Assembly: GCF_003086295.3 (NCBI RefSeq) | Contig: NC_092053.1 | Location: 113,779,905 to 113,843,904 of the forward strand | Direction of reading: 5' to 3' | Source of the DNA: Arachis hypogaea | Lineage: Eukaryota > Streptophyta > Magnoliopsida > Fabales > Fabaceae | Length of the DNA stretch: 64,000 bases | In this document: positions 21,382 through 31,766 of the stretch, piece by piece | Layout of the letters: each line of letters begins with the position of its first letter | Position numbering within the stretch: the stretch's first letter is position 1 | The notes under the pieces: generated by a model | Seen by the model: the letters and a program-made list of their open reading frames with translations, nothing else | What the model was told of the DNA's origin: nothing | The model's database searches: none | Program-made: the position numbers and the translations under genes

Positions 21382-22037
21382 ATGACTACCCAAAAAGGTA
21401 AGGAGAATGCGTCGAAGAAACCGGCTACAAAAAAGGCACCCCAAAAATCAACCTCCAAGGCATGCCCTACACTAGGAGCTAAGCCCCTTTCCAAGAAGAC
21501 GAAGACCATTGTTCATATTGATGAACAAGAGAAGGGAAATCTGGCAAGGGACCCCACAAAGTTTCCCAACCGCTTCTGTGAGCTCATGTTCCCTACCATG
21601 GTTGAGAGGAACTATCATTCCGAGCATCTACTCGCTCCACCGGACCACATTGCTCCGTATGTGCTACCTCGCATTGAGCGGCGAGCATGGGGGTTCCTAT
21701 TGCGAAGACCACAAGAGACCAACCTCTCGTGGGTGGTGGAGTTTTACTCCAATTTCCACTCTCCGTCTCTTCAGTCAGTTTACGTGCCCCGGAGGCAAGT
21801 CTCAGTTTCAGAAAAGACTATTCAGCGAGTGCTCAATGTCTTACCGATACCGGAAGAAATGGATGGCTACCAAGAGCTCCTACGTCGACGGAAGGAATTT
21901 GGGTTTGATTGGGACTCGATCCTTCGAGTCATTGCCGAACCTGAGAATCATTGGACCCAAGGGAGACTAAGGATGCGGCCCAAGTGCCTTGACGTACGTG
22001 CGCTTACAGTGGAGGCCCAAACATGGGCCCAGATATT
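21382..22037 (+). pseudogene. Athila env-like ORF (plant transposon protein type), 3'-truncated
   Basis: I start at the ATG at 21382 (MTTQKGKENASKKPATKKAP): a Lys-rich N-terminus, then FPNRFCELMFPTMVERNYHS, RAWGFLLRRPQETNLSWVVE, FYSNFHSPSLQSVYVPRRQV and PENHWTQGRLRMRPKCLDV. This matches, from memory, the domain called putative plant transposon protein, found in the third ORF of Athila-like elements. No signal peptide or membrane anchor is visible in what remains. After WAQILSN (22037) the sequence leaves the family and enters another element's LTR; the frame runs by chance to 22092. Its function is unproven; the env name reflects position. Confidence 0.75.
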
Positions 22038-22965
22038 ATCTAATCCTTGCTTAGCGTTGGATTTTGGCTATCAAATCTGTTGGAAAAGGTAAGAAACATT
22101 AAACCCTTGTGATTTTATGTTTAAATGGAACCCTAGGTTGATTTGTGATGGTTTATGCATATATAGTTTGATTATTGTGTGTTTGGGAGCTATTAGAACA
22201 TATTGGTGCTTGTTGAAGTGGAATTGAAAGCTTGGTTTGGAGTTGAGAGCTTGCTTGTGCTCGTTTTGGGTTTTGGTGCATATAGAGAATCGGCCAAGGT
22301 ATGGTTTTAGTTTCATCTATGTAGTATATAATATTCATGGACACTTAGGCTAGTGACCCATAGGATAGGTTTGGAAATTTATATGTTGTTGATGATTGTT
22401 TGGGTTGTTGATGATGTGAATGTTGCTAGATGATGATGTTGGGATGTAATGTATGATGAACTTGTATGAATATGCATTGTGATTATTAATATAGAGCATG
22501 ATTGAGTTGATGATGAAGATTGATATTGATGAAATGAGGATTTATGAATGTGTTGGTGGAAAAATTGTTTGATATGTGGTATATTTGATAATTAAGGTTG
22601 AGAATGATGAAGTGTGGTGGAAGTTTTGATGGGAATGGTAAATGGTAACCCAAGAAGGTAGGTTGTGCTGAAAATGGGAGTTGGTATTGTTTTGGTTGGG
22701 TGTGGGTTGTAAAAGTTGATAAATTAATGGTTTTGTAAGTTTTGGTAAAAAGGAATTTTTTGTGAACTTTGTCTGATCATAACTTTTGCCTCGGTTTTCA
22801 AAATTGGTTGAAATTTATTTAGAATTAAAGTTTATCAAAAACTCTTCGAATCGATATAAAGTTTGAAAATTTTGAAATTTTGTAGAGGAAGTTATGATCA
22901 TTCAAAGTTGGTGTTAAAAATCTGAAATTCTGCTAAGTTGCAGAATTTTATGATTTCTAGTATGT

Positions 22966-23070
22966 TCGCACACACAGCCTTGTGCGCATGCACAGCCTTG
23001 TGCGCACGCACAAACCTGCGAAAATCTTATTCTGTCTGAACGCACAGACCCGTGCGCACGCACAGGCAGG
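22966..23070. repeat. TGTGCGCACGCACAG palindrome words, left part
   Basis: GTGCGCATGCACAGCC, TGTGCGCACGCACA and CGTGCGCACGCACAG recur at ~30-40 bp spacing inside the truncated LTR. The array is split by the solo LTR at 23110 and continues at 25426-25632. In position within the LTR it matches the ACGCGTACGCGT array of the Tekay LTR. Confidence 0.85.
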
Positions 23071-23109
23071 GAAGTGCTTACTAGTTACAGCGCTAGCACA
23101 GCTGGTGCG

Positions 23110-25421
23110 TGATGCACGGAAACTTGTCCTTTAACAAATCTCCCTCGGCAAGTATACCGAATTGTCGTCAAGTAAAAACTTACAATAGAGTGAGGTCGAA
23201 TCCCACAGTGATTGATTGGTCAAGCAACTTTAATTGGAAGAATGTTCTAGTTGAGCTAAGCAAAAATTAGGTTGAGAATTGCAGGAAATTAAATGGCGGG
23301 AAAGTAAATTGCAGAAAATAAATGACGGAAGGTAAATTGCAGAATCTTAAATGGGGAAGGGGAGTTTAGCATGAAAGTAAATAGCAGAAAGTAAAGAGAA
23401 TGGGTAAGATCAGAAATGGGGAGTTCATTGGGCTTAGGAGATGTTGCATTCTCCGGATCAAGTTCATTTTCATCTCTTCCTCAATCAATGCATTCATTGA
23501 TCTCCTTGGCAATCTTAAGTGATTGAATTCCAATTCTTTGGTAATTCAATCTCTCAAATCAGATCAATAGCCAATTCCTTGGTCTAATTGCTCATGAGAA
23601 GAGATGAAGTGTGGTCACTGATTATACCACATGTATTTCCAAATCAAAGTATTGGGAGAATTATATGTCACCATATCCGCCCAAACCCCAATTTGGTCCA
23701 ACATGAGAAAGCAATTCTAGCATGATCTCTTCATTCCTCTTCCAAGGTTCAGAAGAGATCCAAGTATGAATAGCTTCTTTTCCAAGATAACTACTCAATT
23801 GGATGAAGATTGAAAGCTTTCTAGTAAAATCAAGAGAAAAGAGAGAAGAAGAATAATGAAAACTATTATTGATCCATCAAATTACAACAGAGCTCCCTAA
23901 CCCAATGAAAGGGGTTTAGTTATTCATAGCTTTGGGAATGAAAAGCATAGATGGAGAGTACATTCTGAGAATTAAATTAAAAGTTGCAGAGAAAGTAAAA
24001 TACAGAGAGTAATTCTAATAATGCCAAAAGCCCTTTTGTAGTTCAAAGCTCTCCCTATTTATACTATTCTTCTGATCTTCTAGTTGGCTCTTCAAGTCTT
24101 GGATATGGGCCTTTGGATCTTGAGTTGAAGCAGTTATCTTCTTCAGTGGGCTTAGCTTTACTTGCAGAGAGAAAGTGTGAAGTAGGCAGGGATTCTAGCT
24201 TAGGACGTTAGTGGCGTTAACGTTAAGTGAAAGTGTGGGTTCGAGAACGTTAGTGACAATCACCTTTTTCACTAACGTTCCTAACCCAAGGATGCTCCAC
24301 ATTAACTTCAACGTTAGTGGCATCAACGTGACCACTAACATTGCCTCTTGGTCCTTCGCACACGTTATTGGGACTTACTTTTTCCAATAACGTTGAGAAT
24401 CCTCCTTTCTCCCTACGTTAGAGTTCACGTTAGTGTGGCTAACGTCACCTTTAACATAGGTTTGCCACATCTTCGAGAACGTTAGTGACACTTAGCTTTG
24501 TCACTAACGTTCCAAAATGCCCCTACTTCCCACGTTAGAGTTCACGTTAACTAGGTTAATGTGGCTTCTAACGTGGTATTGCTAGCCATCTCCAACGTTA
24601 GTGACAAAGGTGAGTGTCACTAACGTTGGCTCATCATCCCTTTTACTCACGTTAGCTTCCACGTTAATGTAGTTAACGTGGGAGTTAACGTGGCTCATAG
24701 TGGCTCATCCCAATGTTAGTGACAAAGGTGAGTGTCACTAACGTTGGCGATTCTTTGCTCCCTCCACGTTAGAGTCCACGTTAACTGAGTTAACGTGGCA
24801 ACTAACGTGGCTCAAAGTGGCTTAGCTCAACGTTAGTGACAAAGGTGAGTGTCACTAACGTTGGTCATTCTTTTGTTTCCCCACGTTAGAGTCCACGTTA
24901 ACTGAGTTAACGTGGCTCTTAACGTGGCCAATATGAGCTTGGTCCAACGTTAGTGACAAAGGTGAGTGTCACTAACGTTGGCTTCATTTTCTTCTTCCAC
25001 GTTAACTACCACGTTAATGTAGTTAACGTGGCAATTAACGTGGGCTATGATGGCTTCGAGGACGTTATTGGCGATTACTTTTCTCATTAACGTTGCAAGC
25101 TAGCTCCCCTTCCACGTTAGAGGTCACGTTAGTTAGACTAACGTGGCTGCTAACGTGGTTCTTCCTTGCTTCCTTTGTCCTGAAATCAAGCAATAAAGTG
25201 CATCAAAGTTCTAGTCCAAGTTATGAGACATGCATCATCCAATTTGTCATTCAATTCATGCATAATTCTCATGAATTCATATAAAAATCACAATGTTAGC
25301 TTGAATCAAGATGTAAGTGAAATTCTACCCAAAACTTGCTTATTTCCTAAGAAAGTGCATGAAACTACCCTAAAACCATAAAGAAAAGGTCAGTGAAACT
25401 GGCCAAAATGCCCTGGCATCA
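23110..25421 (-). mobile_element. Solo LTR, 2312 bp, minus orientation, TSD GTGCG/GTGCA
   Basis: It starts TGATGCACGG and ends CCTGGCATCA. The flanks GTGCG (23105-23109) and GTGCA (25422-25426) are a 5-bp duplication with one mismatch. Its left end (GTGAGGTCGAATCCCACAG at 23190, GCAACTTTAATT at 23225) matches the LTR pattern at 2230-2275, which sets the minus orientation. A minus-strand TATA box (TATAAATAGGGAG) begins at 24063. Bases 24190-25170 are a hairpin array (separate entry). No primer site or coding interior is present, hence a solo LTR. Confidence 0.85.
24190..25170. repeat. ~117 bp tandem units, each with two hairpins
   Basis: Units start with AACGTTAGTGAC at ~24592, 24711, 24828 and 24945 (spacing 117-119), with looser copies on both sides. 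Each has a long hairpin, arms AACGTTAGTGAC and GTCACTAACGTT around a short AAAGGTGAGT-type loop, then a second palindrome CCACGTTAACTGAGTTAACG closed by TGG. It sits where the GGCGTGGCACGCC array sits in the related solo LTR at 4150-6767, upstream of the TATA box in LTR orientation. Confidence 0.95.
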
Positions 25422-25425
25422 GTGC

Positions 25426-25632
25426 ACGCACATATCAATGAAGAATTGCAACCTGTGCGCACGCACAAGTTGGAAAGGGGAGTCTGTTGGGGGCGCTAGC
25501 ACAGCTTGTGTGAGTGAACAAGCTTATAAATTTTCGTATCTGTGCGTACGCACACCCCTGTGCATATGCACACTTTTAAAAATCTTCCTGGGCGTGCGCG
25601 CGCACACTCCTGTGCGGACGCACACGCCTTGT
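25426..25632. repeat. TGTGCGCACGCACAG palindrome words, right part
   Basis: Continuation of the array at 22966-23070 after the nested solo LTR: CTGTGCGCACGCACAAG, CTGTGCGTACGCACACC, and CGTGCGCGCGCACACTCC, at ~30-60 bp spacing. Apparent frames across it are not proteins. Confidence 0.85.
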
Positions 25633-27238
25633 TTCTCAAATTTTACTCTGTTTTCAACTATTCTATCTTCCCAACAAGGTTGTAAGCTTCTCTAACACTA
25701 TTTTAGGACTCTTGGGCCTAGTTTTGGATAGTTAAAACATGGGAAAGAATTTAATGGATTTAGATGATATTATTTAGAAAACTTAGAAAATGAAGGCCTA
25801 GATTTCTGGCGTGCTGAGGATGGTTTGATGTCATGTGAAGGATGATTGATATATGAGGCGAGAAATGATGAACTGTTGATGTTCGAAAACTGAAATATGA
25901 ATTGACGGTGGTTGAGATGAGTCGAGGACTCTGAATGAGATGACGGATCCATGTATACTGAAAATGTTTTCTGAAAACCACTGCGGTACTGATTTGTATT
26001 GAGATTATGAGACGCTATGCGCCCGGCAGGGATGGTGGTTAATCCCGCCTGTCGAGGTAGCGGTGGCGGCGTAAGGACGGTGGTTAATCCCGCTTACGTT
26101 GAGATGTGAGGTCCGAGGCAAGAGTATCCCGCTCGCATCCCTTCGGATCAATAGAGCATACAGGAGCAAAACCATGGATAATGATCCGAGCACTATATCT
26201 CGGGGGTTCCCATATAATGATTCCGAAGGGCGACGTCTCCATGGAGATGTGTCGGGTTGGCAGTTGAACCGACAATGTGATATCACAACCAATAGGACAG
26301 GCATTCATCATATGCATTTTCTATCTGTTTGTATGCTTTGTCTACTTGTAATGGCTTGCCTATTTGTATAACATGCCTAATTGCTATTTGAATTAATTAC
26401 CTTATATGTCAATACTTGTATTTTACTTGTATTGTATATTATCTGTATGTTCTACTAGGATTGAGGAGGTTCGGAAGGCGGTGGCGATGGGATCGCATGG
26501 AGGATCGGTTGGTGAAGGCTGTGGGACAGCGGTGTTGGTTAGAGTAGAAATCCACTAAGATAGATTACCCAGTTTATTTATGCTAAGGTTTATACAATTG
26601 TGCTTAACTGTTTTAGTATGCTTTAAGTTTGAATCTTGTGATGGATATGGAGCTTAGGATTGCCTTTGGCGTCCCGGGGTCTTATATCCTACATCACTAG
26701 GCACTGTTACCATACTGAGAACCTCCAGTTCTCATACTATATGTCTGTTGTATTTTTCAGATGCAGGTCGCAACCCACCTCGGTGAGTTGTCTGGTTGGT
26801 GACAGAAGCGGAGGATCCGGACACTCCTTTTGAGTCATTTGGGCTATTTTGTATATGTCTCTCACTTTTGTATTTTTTTTTGCCTAGAGGCTTGTATTTG
26901 AGAGAACAAAAATTGTATAAGCTGTTTTTACTATCTGGTTCTTTTTGGTCTGTATATGGCTAGCCTGCTTAAACTCCGCGAGCTGTGGCTAGTTTCTTAT
27001 GATATTATATACTTATCTATTACTATCTTAAATCTGTTTCTTGTGCCTTAAGTTAGTAGCTTCGTTAGTACGTTTTACGCTTTTAAATAATCCTATTTTT
27101 GAGCTATATCCTTCATTGGACTTCTAGATTATATTAATTCTTCTATATATATATGTATGAGCTTTAGAAATATCGTAATTTCTGATTAACCTTTGCTTTA
27201 CGGCGCGAGATAAGGCTTAGGGTAATTAGGGTGTTACA

Positions 27239-28091
27239 CATTACATAATAATGATTCATATTCATACCTCATATCTTCTTTTTCCTCCCTCAAGAATCAT
27301 ATGCTTGATTTATTATATTGGACTGCATATATGATTTATATTCAATTATTTATCATTGTATTAAGTTATTTATAATGATTTTGTAGTTGCTTTTTGGTTA
27401 TATGATCTAAGGCAGACAGGGTATATTGAACCTGAAGAGGTAGAGTGCTTTTTCTATTTCCTTTTAGCAAATCAGCATTGAGTATTAGCGGCTAATATTG
27501 CTTGCTCTTTGAAATATATGAATCCTCTATTTTTATTGTTAGTTTCAATATTTTGTATGCATATATTATCAAAAAGAAATTTTCGATCATGGTTAAAATT
27601 GAAAATTTAAATACTTGTGGTCCTTAGAAATTGAAATCAGTAATGTAGATTTTATCTAATCTTTTTTAATATGTTTGGGTTCAGCTCCTCCCCTCCCTCA
27701 ATTATGAATGCTATGTTGGTTAGTGGCTGTCATGCTAGACAGAATTAAGTAAATTTCAGTTAGAGAGAAAAGTATTCCATTTTTGTAATTGTTATGACGT
27801 AAGAATAACTTAGAGTTTACTCATAAATAATTTGAGTTTTTTTAGTTATGCCTAAATTAACATAATGTAAAGTGCTTTGGAAAAAAAAAGAGACTTCAGT
27901 TTAATTATGAACAATTATTTACTAGATTTTGAAGGCATTCAATTATTAAAACATGTTTGATTCTTTTAGAATTATCACAATTTTTGTTATACTGATTTCA
28001 AAACTCATGTACAAATATAACAAGAAGGCTGTAGAAATAAAAAATAAAAAATAGCAACAAGAATTATATAATGTGAAGTCTTTCTCATTAA
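27239..28091 (+). other. AT-rich host sequence between two LTRs
   Basis: It begins right after the LTR end at 27238 and stops at the ATTAA target site (28087-28091) of the chromovirus. The only recognisable content is the CBL-like exon at 27387-27439. Its right end continues at 49378 once the chromovirus is removed; GTGAAGTCTTTC occurs on both sides of the insertion, at 28075 and 49407. Confidence 0.6.
27387..27439 (+). pseudogene. Calcineurin B-like (CBL) Ca2+ sensor, isolated exon
   Basis: A 53-nt segment bounded by an acceptor (ATTTTGTAG at 27378-27386) and a donor (GAAGAG followed by GTAGAGTG) translates to AFWLYDLRQTGYIEPEE. That is the junction before an EF-hand in plant CBL proteins, which usually read AFxLYDLRQTGFIEREE there. 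CBLs bind Ca2+ and activate CIPK kinases. I could not find the flanking CBL exons within 650 bp on either side, so this is an orphan exon or a remnant of a decayed gene. The copy at ~37050-37105 is the same sequence with assembly indels. Confidence 0.7.
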
Positions 28092-31000
28092 TGTAAGACC
28101 CAGTTAATTAGCGGCTAATTAACCCATAAATGAGAATTTATTCTAGAAAGCCAAAAATGTTATTTTTATGGCTAAATGTGATAGAGGAGATTGAGACGAG
28201 AATTTCAGTACCAATTTTATAGAAATCGGACCAAGATTGGACCAAACGGGCCAAACCGGTCCAACCGGACCCAAAGTGGGCCCTTGGCCCAACTAAACTA
28301 AACCAAAACCCTAGTTTTCAGCACTCTCTCTCCTCACAACACACTGAAAATGGAGGCTATGGAGGGAAGAACACTCTCTCAAGTTCTTTCTCTCACTTGA
28401 TCTTCAAACCACCATAACTTTTGATCTAGAGCTCCGATTGCCGCTCCGTTTGTGGCCACGCGTTCACCGCGGAGAGCTCTACAAAACCCATACAATTAAT
28501 CTTGAGGTAAGCCACGTTTTACTGTTCGAAATTCCAGCCCTTGATTTCGAGTTTCATGAGCAAAAATGTTGAGATTTTGGGTTCTTTGATGTTATAGGAC
28601 CCAACTCTCTTGAAGGAGAAGGTTAATCTTGTCTCCTTGGACCTCAACCCTAGTGTAATTTGTTGTTCTATGAGGTTTGGGCATTGAGATGTTGTGTATG
28701 GGTATGATGATTGTGGCTTAGGTTGTGTATATGTGAATATTGGAGCTTGATTGGTGATTTTGAAAAGCTTGGAAGAGGGTTTTGTGTGACAAAATCTGTT
28801 CTTGGAGGTGTTGAGACCTTGAGAGCTTGAGGACAAGTGGTTTGGAAGTGCTCCGGTTGAGCTTGGGAAATCGGCTAAGGTATGGTTTCGGTTCCCCGTA
28901 TCTAATATGTAATGTGGTAGGAAATACTTAGGCTAGAGGCCCTAAGATAGGCATTGAATTGTTGGTGTTGTTGAATAGTTGAGATATATGATGTGTTCAT
29001 ATATGTGATTATGAATATTGATGCCTTGATTGTGTGATGTATGAGAAATGCATGTTGTGATATATGCTTGATGGGTGATTGAGGTTGAATTGATGGGTGG
29101 TACCATGTTGATGGTGAGTATGATGTTGATCATGTATAATGATGGTTGATTTGGAAATTAATATTATTGGAAATTGGGATGAGAATGATGTATGACATGA
29201 GATTGTGTTTGTCCTTTAGTCATTGATTAAGAAGTGTTAAAATGGTTGGAGGTAGTTTTGGAAATTTTGGTAAAATGTCAATGTGTGAGTTGAGGATGGC
29301 TTGTTGTTGATTTTGGTACATTTCGAATGATTTCAAAGAGAAGGGTTGAAATTGGCATGTTTTGATTGATTTTGAAAAGAGTTGAAAGTGGCTTGTTTTG
29401 AAAATGGCACTTTGTGGTTTTGAATGAAAACATGGTTTTTGGGCATACTTTGACGGGACATAACTTGGACTACGGATCTCTGATTTCTGCCAAATCTGTT
29501 TAGAAATAAAATTAAATCCGGGATGTCCATGCCGTTTGAAGAACGGGTGAAAAATGATTTAAAATGAGAGAGTTATGACCGTCGGAAGATTGGGGGTTGA
29601 ATCTGTGAATTCTGCAGTTTTTAACTTAGAAAATTTTTAGCAGAATGACCCCCCGCGCGTAGGCGCACTTGGCGCGTACGCGCCGTTCTTCCAGGAAGCG
29701 CCATCCACGCGTGCGCGTGATGTGCGCGGGCGCGCCGAATGTGCTGCACCCAATGCCCAGCCATTTTCCAGAGAGTTGTGCCAGAGTTGTGCCAGTTTTG
29801 TGCCTAGGGCACAAGAGTACCCACGCGTACGCGTGGCTGACGCGTGCGCGTTGTTTAGCTAATTTTCAACCCGCGCGTATGACGCTTGCGCGTAGATGAG
29901 TTATAAGGCCATCAGCGCGTGCGCGTGGAGTGCGCGTACGCGTGGCCCTGTTTTCATCCCAAAGTTGATTTTTGAGTTTTAAAAGCCAAATTTCATACTT
30001 CTAAGCCTCCGATCTCACCACTTATGTCTTAAATCATTATGATATGCCTAGCATGAGAAAAAGGGCTAGTGACTGTGGTAACTTGCGAGTGAAGCAAGGG
30101 GAAAAATGAATGATCATTGAGGATCAAAGATGATTATGTGAGATGCGGAGAATGGCGGTGGAAGTGCTTGTTATGCCATGGGCCGAAGGGCCATAATTGT
30201 TAATGAATTGGCTGGTTATGGATTTAACCGTGAGCCGGATGGCTAGATTATTGCCGTGTTACGGCGGAGCCATGTTTATGGCCAAGTATAAATGCATATA
30301 TGCTGTTGATTGAATTGTGTATGTTTGCACTTCCACCATTGGAGATGAGGGTTTCCTTGGGTAGTAGCAATGGCTAGCCACCATGTGCTCCAGGTTGAGA
30401 CTCGAAGCTCTTTTGACCGTATGTCGTAAGTGTGGCCGGGCACTGTGAAAGGCCCGGATGAGCTCGCCCCCGTAAATATTCACCAGTGAGGGTGATGGAT
30501 ATGGATCATGATTAAGATCAAGTTTATGATGAGTATAACTTGAGTTGGGGATGCACGACAGAGGGACAGTCCAATGGTTAGCTACCAGGACTTGTCGGGT
30601 TGGCTCTATAACCGACAGATGATATCATCAGCCACTAGGGACAGGCATGCATCATAAGCATACTACATGAATTGTTTGAGATTGCCTATTGACTGCATAT
30701 TACTTGCTAATTGCCTAAATGCCTTATCTGTTCCTATTTGTAAATCTCTTGTCTGATATAACTGTGTTTGCTATATTATACTCCTGTTGGTGGTTGGGAG
30801 GTCTGAAAGAATTGGAAAGGGAAGTATTAGTTAGACTGAAGAATCTTTAGTCAGTTGCCACTTACGGTTTAGCTTGTTTATAAGCTTTGATATTATCTGG
30901 AGGAAGCTCTAGGATTGCCTTCGGCTTTCCTCTATTATTATGTATTATATATGTGGAAGCTGTTACTGTGCTGGGGACCTCTGGTTCTCACCCATGCGGA

Positions 31001-31545
31001 TTTTGTGGTTTTCAGATGCAGGACGCGAGGCTTCTCGTTGAGGCATGCTGGAGACTTCTGGATTAGCGAAGATCCTTTGTTCTTGGGACTCTGTTTGGTT
31101 TATATATCTTGTTTAGATACTTTTATCTCCATTAAATAATACAAACTGTGATGACTCCTTCTAGAGGGGATTTTTGGAGAATAGGTTTTCTGTATTTATG
31201 TCCCTTTGGGTTTCCTTTGGGGTTTCCTTATTTTATCATATGTATATATTGCTATGCTCGGACCGGTTCTCTTCGCAGCTGGGTTTTGAGTCTTGATATT
31301 CTTGTTTTTGACACTCTTTATATATATGATCTCGCGTTAGCTTATCCCGGTTCGTTACGTTATCGATCGGAGTGTTGCCCGTTCGAGTTACGGTTTGTGT
31401 TTACCCCCTTTTTCTACAAAGGCTCCTAGTTATAATCAATTATTCATACTACTATACGTACTAAATTTTTGTTTTAGAGGTCGTAATACCTTGCCATCTC
31501 TGAATTATGACTTAAGCATAAGACTTTGTATGGTAGGGTGTTACA
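28092..31545 (+). repeat. 5' LTR (3454 bp), first-copy version
   Basis: It starts TGTAAGACCCAG and ends GTAGGGTGTTACA. It agrees with the 3' LTR (45897-49377) at homopolymers where the second-copy 5' LTR is short, for example six C at 29650 and five T in the run at ~28155, so it is the better version of the 5' LTR. It contains the ACGCGTACGCGT module (29650-29945) and a conserved GAG-GTAAGC word at 28504-28512. Confidence 0.9.
29650..29945. repeat. ACGCGTACGCGT palindrome module in the chromovirus LTR
   Basis: CGCGCGTAGGCGC, GGCGCGTACGCGCC, CCACGCGTGCGCGTG, CCACGCGTACGCGTGG and related words surround a spacer AGAGAGTTGTGCC...GTGCCTAGGGCACAAG (29770-29815). Words, spacer and order match the Athila array at 19861-20470, though the host elements belong to different lineages. 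Confidence 0.95.
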
Positions 31546-31548
31546 TTA

Positions 31549-31560
31549 TGGTATCAGAGC
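31549..31560 (+). other. Primer binding site, initiator tRNA-Met (first copy)
   Basis: TGGTATCAGAGC, three bases after the LTR end at 31545, is the standard match to the 3' end of plant initiator tRNA-Met. Confidence 0.95.
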
Positions 31561-31766
31561 AGTTCGTTCCTGTAGAGCCTGAGGAATGGACTGACTATGC
31601 TTCTGTGCATTCTCTGTGTGTGTGTGTGTTATGTGCTGTTAGTATATCTACTTGATATAATTGGCATAAACGTTCATGAGCATACATTTGGGACTTTGAA
31701 GCACTAGACTTCCGATATTGAGACTGATCAACTTAATATCGATTGTTTGGTGTGTAGAGGAACCAA

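Larger units (their letters stand above)
3771..22040 (+). mobile_element. Athila-type Ty3/gypsy element, decayed and repeatedly invaded
   Basis: Three coding segments (3771-4149, 6768-7011, 17682-19509) join into one gag-pol order once two later insertions with exact 5-bp target duplications are removed. Downstream is a long spacer (19510-21381) and an env-like ORF (from 21382). Order, spacing and the protease and RT wording fit the plant Athila lineage. Both LTRs are missing here: the 5' end lies left of the minus-strand element and the 3' end is lost where the env-like ORF breaks into another family's LTR at ~22038. Lesions include a frameshift at 17682-17690, an in-frame RT-integrase deletion near 18721 and a stop at 19246. 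Confidence 0.85.
22038..27238 (+). mobile_element. 5'-truncated LTR related to the Tekay LTR, carrying a nested solo LTR
   Basis: It ends GGTAATTAGGGTGTTACA at 27238, like the Tekay LTR end (GGTAGGGTGTTACA at 31545). It shares, in order, a GGTAAG word (22088), AATCGGCCAAGGTATGG (22287), CTTAGGCTAG...CCCATAGGATAGG, GTCGGGTTGGC...CCGACA (26248-26275), GGACAGGCATTCATCATATGC, and ATGCAGGTCGC (26761). The first ~400 bp of a full LTR are absent and the left edge is fused to the Athila env-like ORF without a TSD, so it is a deletion remnant. Without the nested element it is ~2.9 kb. No coding capacity is seen. Confidence 0.75.

Noticed and set aside
4336..25632. Regularly spaced short palindromic repeats that might be read as CRISPR-like arrays
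   Set aside because: The intervening sequences are themselves repeated, the words vary, the arrays sit inside plant LTR elements, and no cas-like genes are present.
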